DNA of 17,309 nucleotides, from NCBI GenBank assembly GCA_035604215.1, contig DATNIW010000118.1:1-17309 (forward strand), written 5' to 3'. Positions within the stretch are counted from its first letter, which is position 1. Every line of letters begins with the position of its first letter. The notes beneath the pieces are model-generated. The model searched no databases. It saw only the letters and a program-made list of their open reading frames with translations, and was not told the origin of the DNA. Source of the stretch: UBA5070 sp035604215. GTDB lineage: Bacteria; Fibrobacterota; Fibrobacteria; UBA5070. Shown here one piece after another: positions 7,496-15,610 of the stretch. The translations under genes were made by a program, and so were the position numbers.

Positions 7496-8491
7496 ATGAA
7501 GTCTGTATCGTTCGCATGGCTTTCCTTCGCCATGGTCGTTTTCGTCGCCTCCGCGCATGGAGGCCCCGCCGCGAAAGGCACGCTCCAGGGCGCGTTGGAT
7601 CTGGCGCGAAGCGGCAGGAAGACCGAGGCGCTGGACATCCTGCGAGGGTTGACGGCGGAGGATTCCTCGAACCTCGAGGCCTGGAACGACCAGGCATCGC
7701 TCCAAGCGGACCTCGGCGATCTGGACGGAGCGAGGATCTCCCTGGAGCACGCCTTGGTCGTCCGTCCCGACGTGGCGGTCCTTTCGCGCAACCTGGAGAA
7801 GATCTGCTCCCGGCAGGCGCGGATGGCCTACGACAGCGCCTTTGGAACTCCGTCCCGACTCGAGCCGCTGGTCCTGGAGCAACGCACGGGTCCTCCCACC
7901 TCGGGAACCACCGATCGCTCCGGGGAAACGGACAGCCTGCGACTGGCGCTGGCGTCGGCGAGCCTGGATGCCAGGGAGGTTCGGGCGCTGCGCGATTCCC
8001 TCGCCGACAGGGACAGGGAGATCGCCCGTCTGGAGTCCGCACGCCCGGTGACGGCCGCGGCGGTCGTGGCCTCCGCCACGCCCGCGGCGAGATCGTCGGC
8101 TCCCGCGGTCCGGTCTCCGATCCCTCCTAGGCGCGGGGGTGCTGTCGAAGGCTCCCGATCCGACCCGGTCCAGGCGGTGAAGGCCTGGGCGAAGGCCTGG
8201 TCCGATCGCGACGTGGAGGCCTACCTCGCCTCGTACGGGAAGAACTACCACCCGGCCGGATTGTCGCGGCAGGAGTGGGAGGAGCAGAGACGGGACAGGA
8301 TCCAGACACCGGCCTGGATCAAGGTGGAGGTGGTGGCGCCCCTCGTCCACCGCTCCGGCCCCGATCGGGCCGAGGTGGTCTACCGCCAGGTGTACCAGAC
8401 GCAGGGCGTCCGATTGACATCCAAAAAGCGGATCGGGTTGACAATTTCCCAAGGGGAGTGGAAGATCGAAGAGGAAAAGGAAGCTCGGTAA
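7496..8491 (+). CDS. Exported TPR/coiled-coil protein with Csd6-like NTF2 domain
   Basis: The 331-residue protein has a Sec signal (MKSVSFAWLSFAMVVFVASA). One or two TPR-like repeats follow (about 27-105: GALDLARSGRKTEALDILRG, then LQADLGDLDGARISLEHALV), a helix with coiled-coil character (about 144-181), an Ala/Pro-rich linker, and a C-terminal NTF2-like domain (about 223-327). That domain aligns with the end of the next gene product (AVKAWAKAWSDRDVEAYL, PAWIKV, VYRQVYQTQG, GEWKIEEE) and resembles the C-terminal domain of Helicobacter Csd6. The ATG at 7496 is chosen because it starts the signal peptide; the frame is open from 7448. The stop overlaps the next start (TAATG), so the gene is coupled to the L,D-transpeptidase and is probably its periplasmic partner. 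That role is inferred. Confidence 0.75.
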   Translation: MKSVSFAWLSFAMVVFVASAHGGPAAKGTLQGALDLARSGRKTEALDILRGLTAEDSSNLEAWNDQASLQADLGDLDGARISLEHALVVRPDVAVLSRNLEKICSRQARMAYDSAFGTPSRLEPLVLEQRTGPPTSGTTDRSGETDSLRLALASASLDAREVRALRDSLADRDREIARLESARPVTAAAVVASATPAARSSAPAVRSPIPPRRGGAVEGSRSDPVQAVKAWAKAWSDRDVEAYLASYGKNYHPAGLSRQEWEEQRRDRIQTPAWIKVEVVAPLVHRSGPDRAEVVYRQVYQTQGVRLTSKKRIGLTISQGEWKIEEEKEAR

Positions 8492-9684
8492 TGCGAAGAC
8501 CCTTCAAGCGCGCCATGTTCTTCACGGGCCTATGCTGCGTGAGTTGGGTGCTGGCCTCGGACCACCACACGGGAGCCACCGCGCCGGATTCGGCCGAGTC
8601 GCTCCTGGTCCGGACCTTGGACGCGATCCGCGCCGAACGACTCGACCTCGCCTTGGCCCGCTCGGACACTCTGGTACGCCGCCAGCCCGACTTCCGGCTC
8701 GCCCAGCTGGTGCGCGGGGACATCCTCCTGGCCCAGACCGGCAAGCTCGACCGGTTCGCCGGCCCCCGGTCCACGGACCCCCGTGCGGGAGGCTTGCGCG
8801 ACGAGGCCCGAGCCCGTCTTCGGCGCTACGCCCAGGGCCCGCCCCAGGACCTGATCCCTCGCAACCTGCTCCTTCCCCCGTCGGACGCGGAAGCGGTCCT
8901 CGTGGTGGATTCCCGCGCCAGCCGGCTCTATGTGTTCCGGCAGGAGGCAGGGGAATGGAAGCTGGACGGAGACCACTACGTCTCCATCGGGCGCAACGGC
9001 ACCGACAAGCAGACAGAAGGCGACCAGCGCACGCCCCTGGGGGTCTACACCCTGGCCGGACGCATCGACCATGTGGATCCCTACTACGGAAAAGTGGCGT
9101 TCCCCCTCAACTATCCGAACGAATGGGACGTCCGCGAGGGTCGGCACGGCCACGGCATCTGGATCCACGGAACGCCCCTGAGCACCTATTCGAGGCCTCC
9201 TCGGACCTCCAACGGCTGCGTCGTGCTGCCCAACGAAGACCTGCAATCCATCCAGCCGCTGTTCCAGACCGGAAAGACCGAAGTCGTGGTGTCGGATTCC
9301 GTGGCATGGGTGGGCAGGGACGAGATCGACTCCGTGCGCCAGTCCCTGGAACATGCCGTGGACTCCTGGAAAAGCGATTGGGCATCCAACGAGGTGGACC
9401 GATACCTCTCCCATTATTCCGAGGAATTCCGCAGCGGAGACCAGGATCTGCAGAGCTGGGAGAAGGAAAAGCGCCGTGTCGCCCAGGGCAAGACCTGGAT
9501 CAAGGTCGGATGCACCCACCTTTCCATCATGATGGTGCCGGGCGAGCTGAATCTCGCTGTGGTGGACTTCGACCAGGACTACCAGTCCAACAACCTTTCC
9601 AACCAGATGCGCAAACGGCAGTACTGGAAGCTGGAAGACGGGACCTGGAAGATCGTGTTCGAAGGAACCCCCAAGTTGTCCTGA
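8491..9684 (+). CDS. L,D-transpeptidase (YkuD) with Csd6-like NTF2 domain
   Basis: The 397-residue protein has an N-terminal signal or anchor (MRRPFKRAMFFTGLCCVSWVLA), a helical TPR-like stretch (about 35-90), a YkuD catalytic domain (about 133-275) and an NTF2-like C-terminal domain (about 281-395). The catalytic residues are His226 (GIWIHGTP) and Cys243 in TSNGCVVLPNEDL. The domain start AVLVVDSRASRLYVFRQEAG and the GDQRTPLGVYTL motif are typical. YkuD enzymes form 3-3 cross-links or attach proteins to peptidoglycan. Helicobacter Csd6, which has a similar YkuD plus NTF2 layout, is instead an L,D-carboxypeptidase controlling cell shape, so trimming is a real alternative. Its ATG shares a base with the upstream stop. 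A strong hairpin (9817-9843) follows. Confidence 0.9.
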   Translation: MRRPFKRAMFFTGLCCVSWVLASDHHTGATAPDSAESLLVRTLDAIRAERLDLALARSDTLVRRQPDFRLAQLVRGDILLAQTGKLDRFAGPRSTDPRAGGLRDEARARLRRYAQGPPQDLIPRNLLLPPSDAEAVLVVDSRASRLYVFRQEAGEWKLDGDHYVSIGRNGTDKQTEGDQRTPLGVYTLAGRIDHVDPYYGKVAFPLNYPNEWDVREGRHGHGIWIHGTPLSTYSRPPRTSNGCVVLPNEDLQSIQPLFQTGKTEVVVSDSVAWVGRDEIDSVRQSLEHAVDSWKSDWASNEVDRYLSHYSEEFRSGDQDLQSWEKEKRRVAQGKTWIKVGCTHLSIMMVPGELNLAVVDFDQDYQSNNLSNQMRKRQYWKLEDGTWKIVFEGTPKLS

Positions 9685-9816
9685 CCTTTCCCGCGCAGTC
9701 GCTCCTCCGGCGCGGCGAAAAGAATTTCGCGACGCTCGGGAATTGACTCCTCTTTCGCCCCGTCCTATCCACCGAGGCGCTCTCGGGGGATTTGGAACGG
9801 GGCCCCCCGGGGGTCC

Positions 9817-9843
9817 AGCGGGGCGGGAGTATCCCGCCCCGCT
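9817..9843 (+). terminator. Strong hairpin, likely terminator
   Basis: AGCGGGGCGGGA and TCCCGCCCCGCT form a perfect 12-bp stem with a 3-nt loop (GTA). The following TTCATTTCTTGG is T-rich but not a clean U-tract. It lies 132 nt after the L,D-transpeptidase stop and before the importer promoter, where a terminator is expected. It could alternatively be a transcribed repeat palindrome. Confidence 0.5.
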
Positions 9844-9918
9844 TCATTTCTTGGCTTGCTCCCCCGGTGCGAGGTCCGGGTCGCCGAAGTGCTCCATTCT
9901 ATACTCGGCGGTCGGGTT

Positions 9919-9950
9919 TATATTTCCGGCTCCCGGGTCGTTGCGACCCG
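9919..9950 (+). promoter_or_regulatory. Candidate importer promoter with 5'-end hairpin
   Basis: TATATTT (9919-9925) resembles the other -10 candidates in this window. A start about 7 nt downstream would place the perfect inverted repeat CGGGTCG-TTG-CGACCCG (9934-9950) at the very 5' end of a leader of about 70 nt. It could be a repressor site at the initiation region or an mRNA-stabilising stem-loop. Confidence 0.4.
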
Positions 9951-10004
9951 TGGGTTCGCAAGCGCGATCGACGCCGTTTCTACGACACCAGATGCGAGGG
10001 AATC

Positions 10005-11825
10005 ATGCGAGTATCCAAGATGTCCGTGCTCGGTCTCCCCGTGGCACTCTCCGCACTTCTTCTCACGGGATGCAAGGGCCATAGGCACTCGAGCGGGACC
10101 GACGAGTTCCCCCGCGACCAGACCCTCTACCTCGCCGGATCCCAGTGGGGCGATCCCACCTCGTTCAACCCCCTCGCCGAGAGCTGGCAGGCGGCGTGGC
10201 CCGTCGGCGACCGATTCAACCTGATGTACGAGCCTCTGCTCTCCTACAACTCGCTGACCGGCCAGGTGGAGCCCGATCTGGGCAACCTGGTGTCCAAGGA
10301 CAACGACAGCATCGTCGTCGACATCAACCCGGCCGCGAAATGGAGCGACGGCAAGCCCGTCACCTCCGACGACGTGAAGTTCGTCTTCGACCTGGGTCGC
10401 CGGTACAAGGATGCCGCCACGGCCTTCGCGGTGGAGTTCATCTCCAGGATCGACGTGAAGACGGTGGACGTGAAGGGCGCCAAGACCGAGCGCCTGTCGT
10501 TCCTCGTCGACAAGAAGGGACGCGACAACCCGCTGGTGATCCTCGACCTCCTCCAGGCCATCCGCATCGTTCCGGCCCACGTCTTCGAACCTCTCATCGC
10601 CGCAAACAACAACGATCTGGGCGCCGTCAAGAAGCTGAAGCTGGACAGCGCGCCCGTGGTGTCCGGGCCCTACACCCTGGCGCACTACTCCAACGAGAAG
10701 ATCGTGCTCCAACGCCGCGACGACTACTGGGGGAACGCCGCCCTGCACGATGGCAAGCTCCCGGCGCCCAAGTACATCATCCACCCCATCTTCAAGAGCA
10801 ACGACGCGTTCGCGATCGCCCTCCAGAAGGGCGACCTGGACGCCTCGCAGACGTTCATCCCGCGCATCTGGCAGAAGTTCAAGGACGGCGTGGGAACCTG
10901 GTACGACGCCGCGCCCTACTACGTGCCCGGCGCCATTCCGCTCCTGGTGGTCAACACCACCAAGGCCCCTCTCAACGACAGGAACTTCCGGCGCGCCATG
11001 GCGGCCGCCATCAACTACGCCGACATCAAGGAGCTCGCGGTCTCCGGCTATGCCAACGACATCAAGCCGGGGCTGATCCTGCCGTTCGGCCAGGAGGGCA
11101 AGTACTTCGACGAGGCCGAGGCGGCGAAGCACGCCGTGAAGCCGGGCCTCGAGTCCGCCAAGAAGATCCTGGCCGATGCGGGCTACAAGGCCGTGTTCAA
11201 GGCCGACGGGTCGCTGGACTACACCACCGACAAGGCCGGAAACAAGCTGCCCACCCTGTCCATCAAATCGCCGGCCGGGTGGTCGGACTGGGAAGCCATG
11301 GTGAACATCGCCGTCAAGGCGATGCGGGATGCGGGCATCGACGTGCGCGAGGGATTCGTCGACGCCGGGCTCTACTGGCCGGCCAAGCCTTCGGGCGACT
11401 TCGACATCCTCATGGACAAGCCCGCCGCGGCCGTCACCCCGTCGCTCCCCTGGTCGCGCTTCGAGGCCACGATGAGCTCGCGCAACTGGGTTCCCGTGGG
11501 TGGCGACAACAAGATGAACGAGAACCAGGGGCGCTACAACAGCCCGAAGTCCAAGGACTACAACCCCAAGGTCGACAGCCTGCTGAAGGTGATCCCGATC
11601 ACGACGGATTCCATCGCCCTCAAGAAGGCCTACACGGAGCTGAACGACATCTTCCTCGACGACCAGCCCGTGATCCCGCTGGTGTACCTGCCCGAGCAGT
11701 TCTACGAGTTCAGCACGTCGGCCTGGACCAACTGGCCCACCTCCAAGGATCCCTACGCGCCGCCGCTCCTGCCCTGGGTGGGCGCCAGCACGAAGATCCT
11801 CTGGCAGCTCAAGCCGGTCGAATAA
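10005..11825 (+). CDS. Oligopeptide/oligosaccharide-binding lipoprotein of ABC importer
   Basis: The 606-residue protein is a family-5 extracellular solute-binding protein (DppA/OppA type). It has a lipoprotein signal with lipobox LTGC, Cys23 being the lipidation site. Family landmarks are FNPLAESW, FNLMYEPLLSYN, KWSDGKPVTSDDVKFVFD, VVSGPYTLAHYSNEKIVLQRRDDYWGN and NFRRAMAAAINY. It would capture the ligand outside the inner membrane and hand it to the permeases encoded downstream. The segment around 421-445 (SPAGWSDWEAMVNIAV, then AGIDV) and the end DPYAPPLLPW recall the oligosaccharide-binding branch seen in Thermotoga (such as CbtA), so a sugar ligand is a real alternative to peptides. GAGGG precedes the ATG. 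It heads a five-gene operon. Confidence 0.88.
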   Translation: MRVSKMSVLGLPVALSALLLTGCKGHRHSSGTDEFPRDQTLYLAGSQWGDPTSFNPLAESWQAAWPVGDRFNLMYEPLLSYNSLTGQVEPDLGNLVSKDNDSIVVDINPAAKWSDGKPVTSDDVKFVFDLGRRYKDAATAFAVEFISRIDVKTVDVKGAKTERLSFLVDKKGRDNPLVILDLLQAIRIVPAHVFEPLIAANNNDLGAVKKLKLDSAPVVSGPYTLAHYSNEKIVLQRRDDYWGNAALHDGKLPAPKYIIHPIFKSNDAFAIALQKGDLDASQTFIPRIWQKFKDGVGTWYDAAPYYVPGAIPLLVVNTTKAPLNDRNFRRAMAAAINYADIKELAVSGYANDIKPGLILPFGQEGKYFDEAEAAKHAVKPGLESAKKILADAGYKAVFKADGSLDYTTDKAGNKLPTLSIKSPAGWSDWEAMVNIAVKAMRDAGIDVREGFVDAGLYWPAKPSGDFDILMDKPAAAVTPSLPWSRFEATMSSRNWVPVGGDNKMNENQGRYNSPKSKDYNPKVDSLLKVIPITTDSIALKKAYTELNDIFLDDQPVIPLVYLPEQFYEFSTSAWTNWPTSKDPYAPPLLPWVGASTKILWQLKPVE

Positions 11826-11854
11826 GCGTCCGGGCCGTTTTCCGAAGGGTTTCC

Positions 11855-12991
11855 ATGCTCAGACAGCATCCGACAGCTCGATTCATCCTGCAGAGGGCCG
11901 GATGGTACCTGCTCACCTTCCTGGTGGCGGTGACCATCAACTTCTTCCTTCCCCGCCTGGGAACGTCCAATCCCGTGGACATCATCCTCGCGAAGTCGAC
12001 CGGCGGGCTCAGCGCCCAGGCCGCCAGGGAGAAGGAAGAGTCCTACCTGAAGGAATTCGGGCTGGTGAAGCTGGACGGGCATGGGAACATCCGTCGCGAC
12101 ACCACCATCCGCATGGTGAAGGTCTGGGACGCCTCCAAGCAGGCTTCGGTGTCCAAGCCCGACACCCTGATCAAGCCGATCAAGGCGTCGTCCCTGGACC
12201 AGTTCTTCACCTACGTGAAGATGAGCCTCTCGGGAGACCTGGGGACCTCCTTCCAGAAGTACCCGAAGAAGGTGCTGGACGTGATCGTGCAGGCGGTGCC
12301 CTGGACCATCGCCCTGCAGCTTCCCACCATCGTGTTCGGATGGATCGTGGGGAACGTGCTCGGGGCGCTCGCCGCCTACCGGAGAGGGATGTTCGACCGG
12401 GTCTTCTTTCCCGTCGCCCTGCTGATCAGTTCCATTCCCTTCTTCGTCTTCGGCATGCTCCTGGTGTACTACTTCGCCGTGGTCCTCGGGTGGTTCCCCG
12501 CCATGGGGGGCTACGCCGACGAGATCATCCCGAGCTTCTCCTTCGAGTTCTTCGGGTCGGTGGCCTACCACTACGTGCTGCCCTTCTTCTCCATCTTCCT
12601 GATCCTCGCGGGCGGCCAGGCCATCGGGATGCGCTCCATGGGCATCTACGAACTGGGCACCGACTACATCAAGTACGCGAAGTGGCTGGGGATCAAGGAA
12701 AGCCGGGTGCTGATCTACCTGTTCCGCAACGCGATGCTTCCGCAGCTCACCGGCCTCGCCCTCTCCCTGGGCACCATGATCGGCGGGGCCCTGATCACCG
12801 AAATGATCTTCTCGTATCCGGGACTGGGAATGGCGATGCTCTCGGCCATCCAGAACAACGACTACCCCATGATCCAAGGCGTCACGCTGATCATCACCAC
12901 CTGCGTCCTGATCGCCAACTTCACGGTGGACATCATGATCGGGTTCCTCGATCCGCGCGTCAAGGCGGGACTCCAGATGGGAGGCAACTGA
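11855..12991 (+). CDS. ABC importer permease, DppB/OppB type
   Basis: This 378-residue inner-membrane protein is the first of two permeases. TM1 is at about 16-33 (GWYLLTFLVAVTINFFLP). A long extracytoplasmic loop follows, then about five more TM segments, and the DppB core: DLGTSFQKYPKKVLDVI, TIALQLPTIVFGWIVGNVLG, the EAA-type loop RSMGIYELGTDYIKYAKWLG with FRNAMLPQLTGLAL, then GGALITEMIFSYPGLGMAML. It is longer than usual DppB (about 310-340 residues) because of roughly 35 extra residues (about 76-112) in the first loop, rich in Lys, Asp and Ser. GAAGGG precedes the ATG. The gene lies 29 nt after the binding-protein gene, and the stop is 1 nt before the next ATG. Confidence 0.92.
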   Translation: MLRQHPTARFILQRAGWYLLTFLVAVTINFFLPRLGTSNPVDIILAKSTGGLSAQAAREKEESYLKEFGLVKLDGHGNIRRDTTIRMVKVWDASKQASVSKPDTLIKPIKASSLDQFFTYVKMSLSGDLGTSFQKYPKKVLDVIVQAVPWTIALQLPTIVFGWIVGNVLGALAAYRRGMFDRVFFPVALLISSIPFFVFGMLLVYYFAVVLGWFPAMGGYADEIIPSFSFEFFGSVAYHYVLPFFSIFLILAGGQAIGMRSMGIYELGTDYIKYAKWLGIKESRVLIYLFRNAMLPQLTGLALSLGTMIGGALITEMIFSYPGLGMAMLSAIQNNDYPMIQGVTLIITTCVLIANFTVDIMIGFLDPRVKAGLQMGGN

Positions 12992-12992
12992 G

Positions 12993-13826
12993 ATGAAGCT
13001 CCTCAAGAACCTCCTGAAGTCCCCGATGTTCGTGATCGGCGCCGGCCTCTTCTTCGGAACCATCCTGGTGGCCTTGCTCGCGCCGCTCTTCTACTCGGTC
13101 ACCCTGGACCGCGTGGGCGAGCAGTACGCGGCGCCGGGCATGGGACACTGGCTGGGCACCGACAACCTGGGCAGGGACTACATCTCGCTCCTGATCATGG
13201 GCCTGCGTTCGTCGCTGTACGTGGGATTCCTCGCGGGCATCATCGCCACCGCGGTGGGGACCCTGCTGGGCATCTACGGCGGGTTCAAGGGGGGATGGAT
13301 CGACGACCTCCTGAACATGCTGACCAACCTGTTCATCGTGATCCCGTCCTTCGTGGTGCTGATCCTCATCAGCGCCTCCTTCAAGGACGGGCGCTCGCTC
13401 ACGCTCATCGGACTCATCATCGGGGCCACCACCTGGACCTGGTCGGCGCGCGCCGTCCGGGCGCAGTCTTCGGCCCTCAAGAGCAGGGACCACATCTGGC
13501 TGGCGCGCATCAACGGCGACGGGACGTTGGCCATCCTGGTGAAGCACATCCTGCCCTACCTCCTGTCCTACGTGTTCATGGTGTTCATCCTGCAGATCGC
13601 CTCCGGCATCCTCTCGGAAGCGGCCATCTCCATGATCGGTCTGGGACCCCTGGACACCCAGTCCCTGGGCGTCATCCTCAACGACGCGAAGTCGAACGGC
13701 GCCCTGGGCGACGGCGTCTGGTGGGCCTTCATCCCCTCCACCGTCCTCATCACCATGATCGTCTTCGCGCTGTACCTCATCAATACCTCGATGGAGGGGG
13801 TCTTCAACCCCCGCCTCCGCAAGTAG
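12993..13826 (+). CDS. ABC importer permease, DppC/OppC type
   Basis: The 277-residue inner-membrane protein is the second permease. It shows the DppC hallmarks: a TM near 13-33, GHWLGTDNLGRDYISLLIMG before the transport core, SSLYVGFLAGIIATAVGTLL, GIYGGFKGGWIDDLLN, the EAA-like cytoplasmic loop (ARAVRAQSSALKSRDHIWLA, then KHILPYL), and near the end SEAAISMIGLGPLDTQSLGV and a last TM at about 250-268 (FIPSTVLITMIVFALYLIN). It pairs with the upstream DppB-like subunit to form the translocation channel, with the EAA loops receiving the two ATPases. The usual N-terminal cytoplasmic tail is short. Its Shine-Dalgarno (GGGAGG) lies within the end of the preceding gene, so the two are coupled. Confidence 0.93.
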   Translation: MKLLKNLLKSPMFVIGAGLFFGTILVALLAPLFYSVTLDRVGEQYAAPGMGHWLGTDNLGRDYISLLIMGLRSSLYVGFLAGIIATAVGTLLGIYGGFKGGWIDDLLNMLTNLFIVIPSFVVLILISASFKDGRSLTLIGLIIGATTWTWSARAVRAQSSALKSRDHIWLARINGDGTLAILVKHILPYLLSYVFMVFILQIASGILSEAAISMIGLGPLDTQSLGVILNDAKSNGALGDGVWWAFIPSTVLITMIVFALYLINTSMEGVFNPRLRK

Positions 13827-13836
13827 GAGCGCTCCG

Positions 13837-14814
13837 ATGTCCAATCCGACATTCGAGGTCGAACACCTCAGCCTGCACTACTTGACGCGCTTCGGGGAGA
13901 AGATCCACGCGGTGACCGACGTCTCCTTCGAGATGAAGCAGGGAGAGATCCTGGGGATCGCCGGCGAATCGGGCTGCGGGAAGTCCACGCTCGTCAACGG
14001 CCTCATGGGTCTGTTCATCCCGCCCCTCCATCCCACCTCGGGCGAGGTGAAGGTGGGCGGCGAGTCGCTGATGAACCGCACGCCGCAGGACATCCGGGAA
14101 CACGTCCTCTCGCGCAGGGTCTCCATGATCCCGCAGGGGGCGTTCAACGCCCTGAACCCCACCCGCAAGGTCAAGGACATCGCCGCGGACGTGATCGTGG
14201 CCCACGAGAAGGCCGACCGCAAGAAGGCCTACGACAGGCTCGGCGAACGGTTCGAACTGTTCTTCGGCGCCGAAGCGAAGCGGATCCTGAACGCCTACCC
14301 CGTGCAGCTCACCGCGGGGGAGCGGCAGCGTTCCGTGATCGGGATCTCCACCCTCCTGAACCCGGAGATGGTGATCGCCGACGAGCCCACCTCGGCCTTG
14401 GACGTGTCCACCCAGAAGATCGTGATCAAGATGATCTTCGACCTCCTGGACGCGGGCATCTTCAAGAGCATGATCTTCATCACCCACGAGCTGCCGCTGT
14501 TGCGCCACGTGGCCGACAACATCGCCATCATGTACGCGGGCGAGTTCGTGGAGAAGGGGACGGCCGAGCAGATCGTGTTCTCCCCGAAGCATCCCTACAC
14601 CCAGGCGCTCATGGGGGCGATGCTCTCCGCGGAACCCGGACAGAAGAGCCGCAAGCCCGTGGCCATCGAGGGTGCTCCCCCGTCCCTGGCCGAAGCGATC
14701 GTCGGATGCCGGTTCGCCGCCCGCTGCCCGGTGGCGCGGCCCGAATGCCGTCAGAACAAGCAGGAACTCCGGATGTTTGCCGACCGTCTGGTGAGGTGCG
14801 ACTATGCCGAGTGA
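13837..14814 (+). CDS. ABC importer ATPase, DppD/OppD type, atypical signature
   Basis: The 325-residue ATPase drives import together with the next gene product. Walker A is GESGCGKST (43-51). Walker B is VIADEP (179-184), followed by TSALDVSTQ and the H-loop FITHE. The C-terminal oligopeptide/dipeptide-transporter extension has four cysteines (GCRFAARCPVARPEC and a final RCDYAE), which in relatives bind an iron-sulphur cluster. The ABC signature reads LTAGERQR (158-165) in place of LSGGMRQR, so this half may contribute a weak or non-canonical signature to one of the two ATP sites. The Shine-Dalgarno AGGAG overlaps the stop of the permease gene and lies in a small palindrome GGAGCGCTCC (13826-13835). 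It overlaps the next gene by 11 nt. Confidence 0.92.
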   Translation: MSNPTFEVEHLSLHYLTRFGEKIHAVTDVSFEMKQGEILGIAGESGCGKSTLVNGLMGLFIPPLHPTSGEVKVGGESLMNRTPQDIREHVLSRRVSMIPQGAFNALNPTRKVKDIAADVIVAHEKADRKKAYDRLGERFELFFGAEAKRILNAYPVQLTAGERQRSVIGISTLLNPEMVIADEPTSALDVSTQKIVIKMIFDLLDAGIFKSMIFITHELPLLRHVADNIAIMYAGEFVEKGTAEQIVFSPKHPYTQALMGAMLSAEPGQKSRKPVAIEGAPPSLAEAIVGCRFAARCPVARPECRQNKQELRMFADRLVRCDYAE

Positions 14815-15589
14815 AACCCCCATCTTCTCCGCCCGCGACGTCGTGCGCGTCTTCGGAAGCGGGAAGAAGCTCGTTCGCGCGGTGGACGGCGTCGGCTTCG
14901 ACATCGCCGACGGCGAGATCGTCTCCATCGTGGGAGGGTCCGGCTGCGGCAAGAGCGTGCTCGCCAAGATCATGCTCGGACTGTACAAGCCGACTTCCGG
15001 ACAATTCCTGTACGAAGGGCACGAGATCACGGACCAGCGCAGCCACTGGAACGAGGTCCAGGCCGTGTTCCAGGATCCCTTCAGCTGCTTCAACCAGTTC
15101 TTCACCATCCGCGCCCAGCTCAAGGCGGCCTTCCACATCCTGAAGGACAAGCCGTCCAAGTCGGAGATCGACGACCGCGTGGACGCGGGCCTGCTGGCCG
15201 TGAACGTCGCGCCCAAGGACATCGAGGGCAAGTACCCGTTCGAGCTTTCCGGGGGCCAGATGCAGCGCATGCTGCTGGCCCGCATCTTCGCCCTGCGGCC
15301 CAAGGTGCTGATCGCCGACGAGCCCACCTCCATGGTGGACGCCTGCGTACGGGCCAACATCCTGGACTACCTCATGAAGCTCAAGGTCGAGCTCTCCATG
15401 ACCATCGTGTTCGTGACCCACGACATCGGCCTGGCCTACTACGTGTCCGACCGCCTGTTCATCATGCACGAGGGGAAGATCGTGGACGCCGGCACCCCCG
15501 ACGACGTGATCCTCAAGCCCACCAGTCCCGTGACCGTTCGACTCCTGGACGACATCCCGGAAATCCACAAGGAGTGGATCAAGAGGTGA
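14804..15589 (+). CDS. ABC importer ATPase, DppF/OppF type
   Basis: The 261-residue ATPase is the partner of the preceding one. Walker A is GGSGCGKSV (44-52), the signature is a canonical LSGGQMQR (148-155), and Walker B is VLIADEP (168-174), with the H-loop FVTHD. Two departures stand out. The D-loop region is SMVDA where relatives have SALD. The C-terminal four-cysteine extension is essentially absent, so the protein ends soon after the domain (PVTVRLLDDIPEIHKEWIKR). It is therefore shorter than typical DppF/OppF (about 310-330 residues). The ATG lies inside the end of the upstream gene with GAGGTG before it, showing coupling. This is the last gene of the importer operon; aspS follows after 49 nt with its own promoter-like element. 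Confidence 0.92.
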   Translation: MPSETPIFSARDVVRVFGSGKKLVRAVDGVGFDIADGEIVSIVGGSGCGKSVLAKIMLGLYKPTSGQFLYEGHEITDQRSHWNEVQAVFQDPFSCFNQFFTIRAQLKAAFHILKDKPSKSEIDDRVDAGLLAVNVAPKDIEGKYPFELSGGQMQRMLLARIFALRPKVLIADEPTSMVDACVRANILDYLMKLKVELSMTIVFVTHDIGLAYYVSDRLFIMHEGKIVDAGTPDDVILKPTSPVTVRLLDDIPEIHKEWIKR

Positions 15590-15610
15590 GGTTCGCTCCG
15601 CCGGCGATGG

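Larger units (their letters stand above)
9685..10004 (+). other. 320-nt intergenic region between two operons
   Basis: No convincing gene is seen. In order the region holds a weak TTGACT (9743-9748), the GC-rich tract CCCCCGGGGG near 9805-9815, a strong hairpin (9817-9843), a TATACT (9900-9905), a TATATTT (9919-9925), a short inverted repeat (9934-9950) and a Shine-Dalgarno GAGGG just before the next ATG. It therefore appears to hold the end of the L,D-transpeptidase unit and the promoter and leader of the importer operon. Confidence 0.5.

Noticed and set aside
9743..9771. TTGACT plus TATCCA with 17-nt spacing as a promoter
   Set aside because: The -10 is poor and it lies upstream of the strong hairpin, which would probably stop such a transcript.
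10145..11854. Upstream extension of the DppB-like permease frame through the binding-protein gene
   Set aside because: The membrane protein clearly starts with its first TM segment after the ATG at 11855; the upstream part is an out-of-frame reading of the lipoprotein gene.
13804..15360. A 518-codon minus-strand frame opposite the two ABC ATPases
   Set aside because: Walker, signature and H-loop motifs on the plus strand establish the real genes; the antisense frame shows only repetitive composition.
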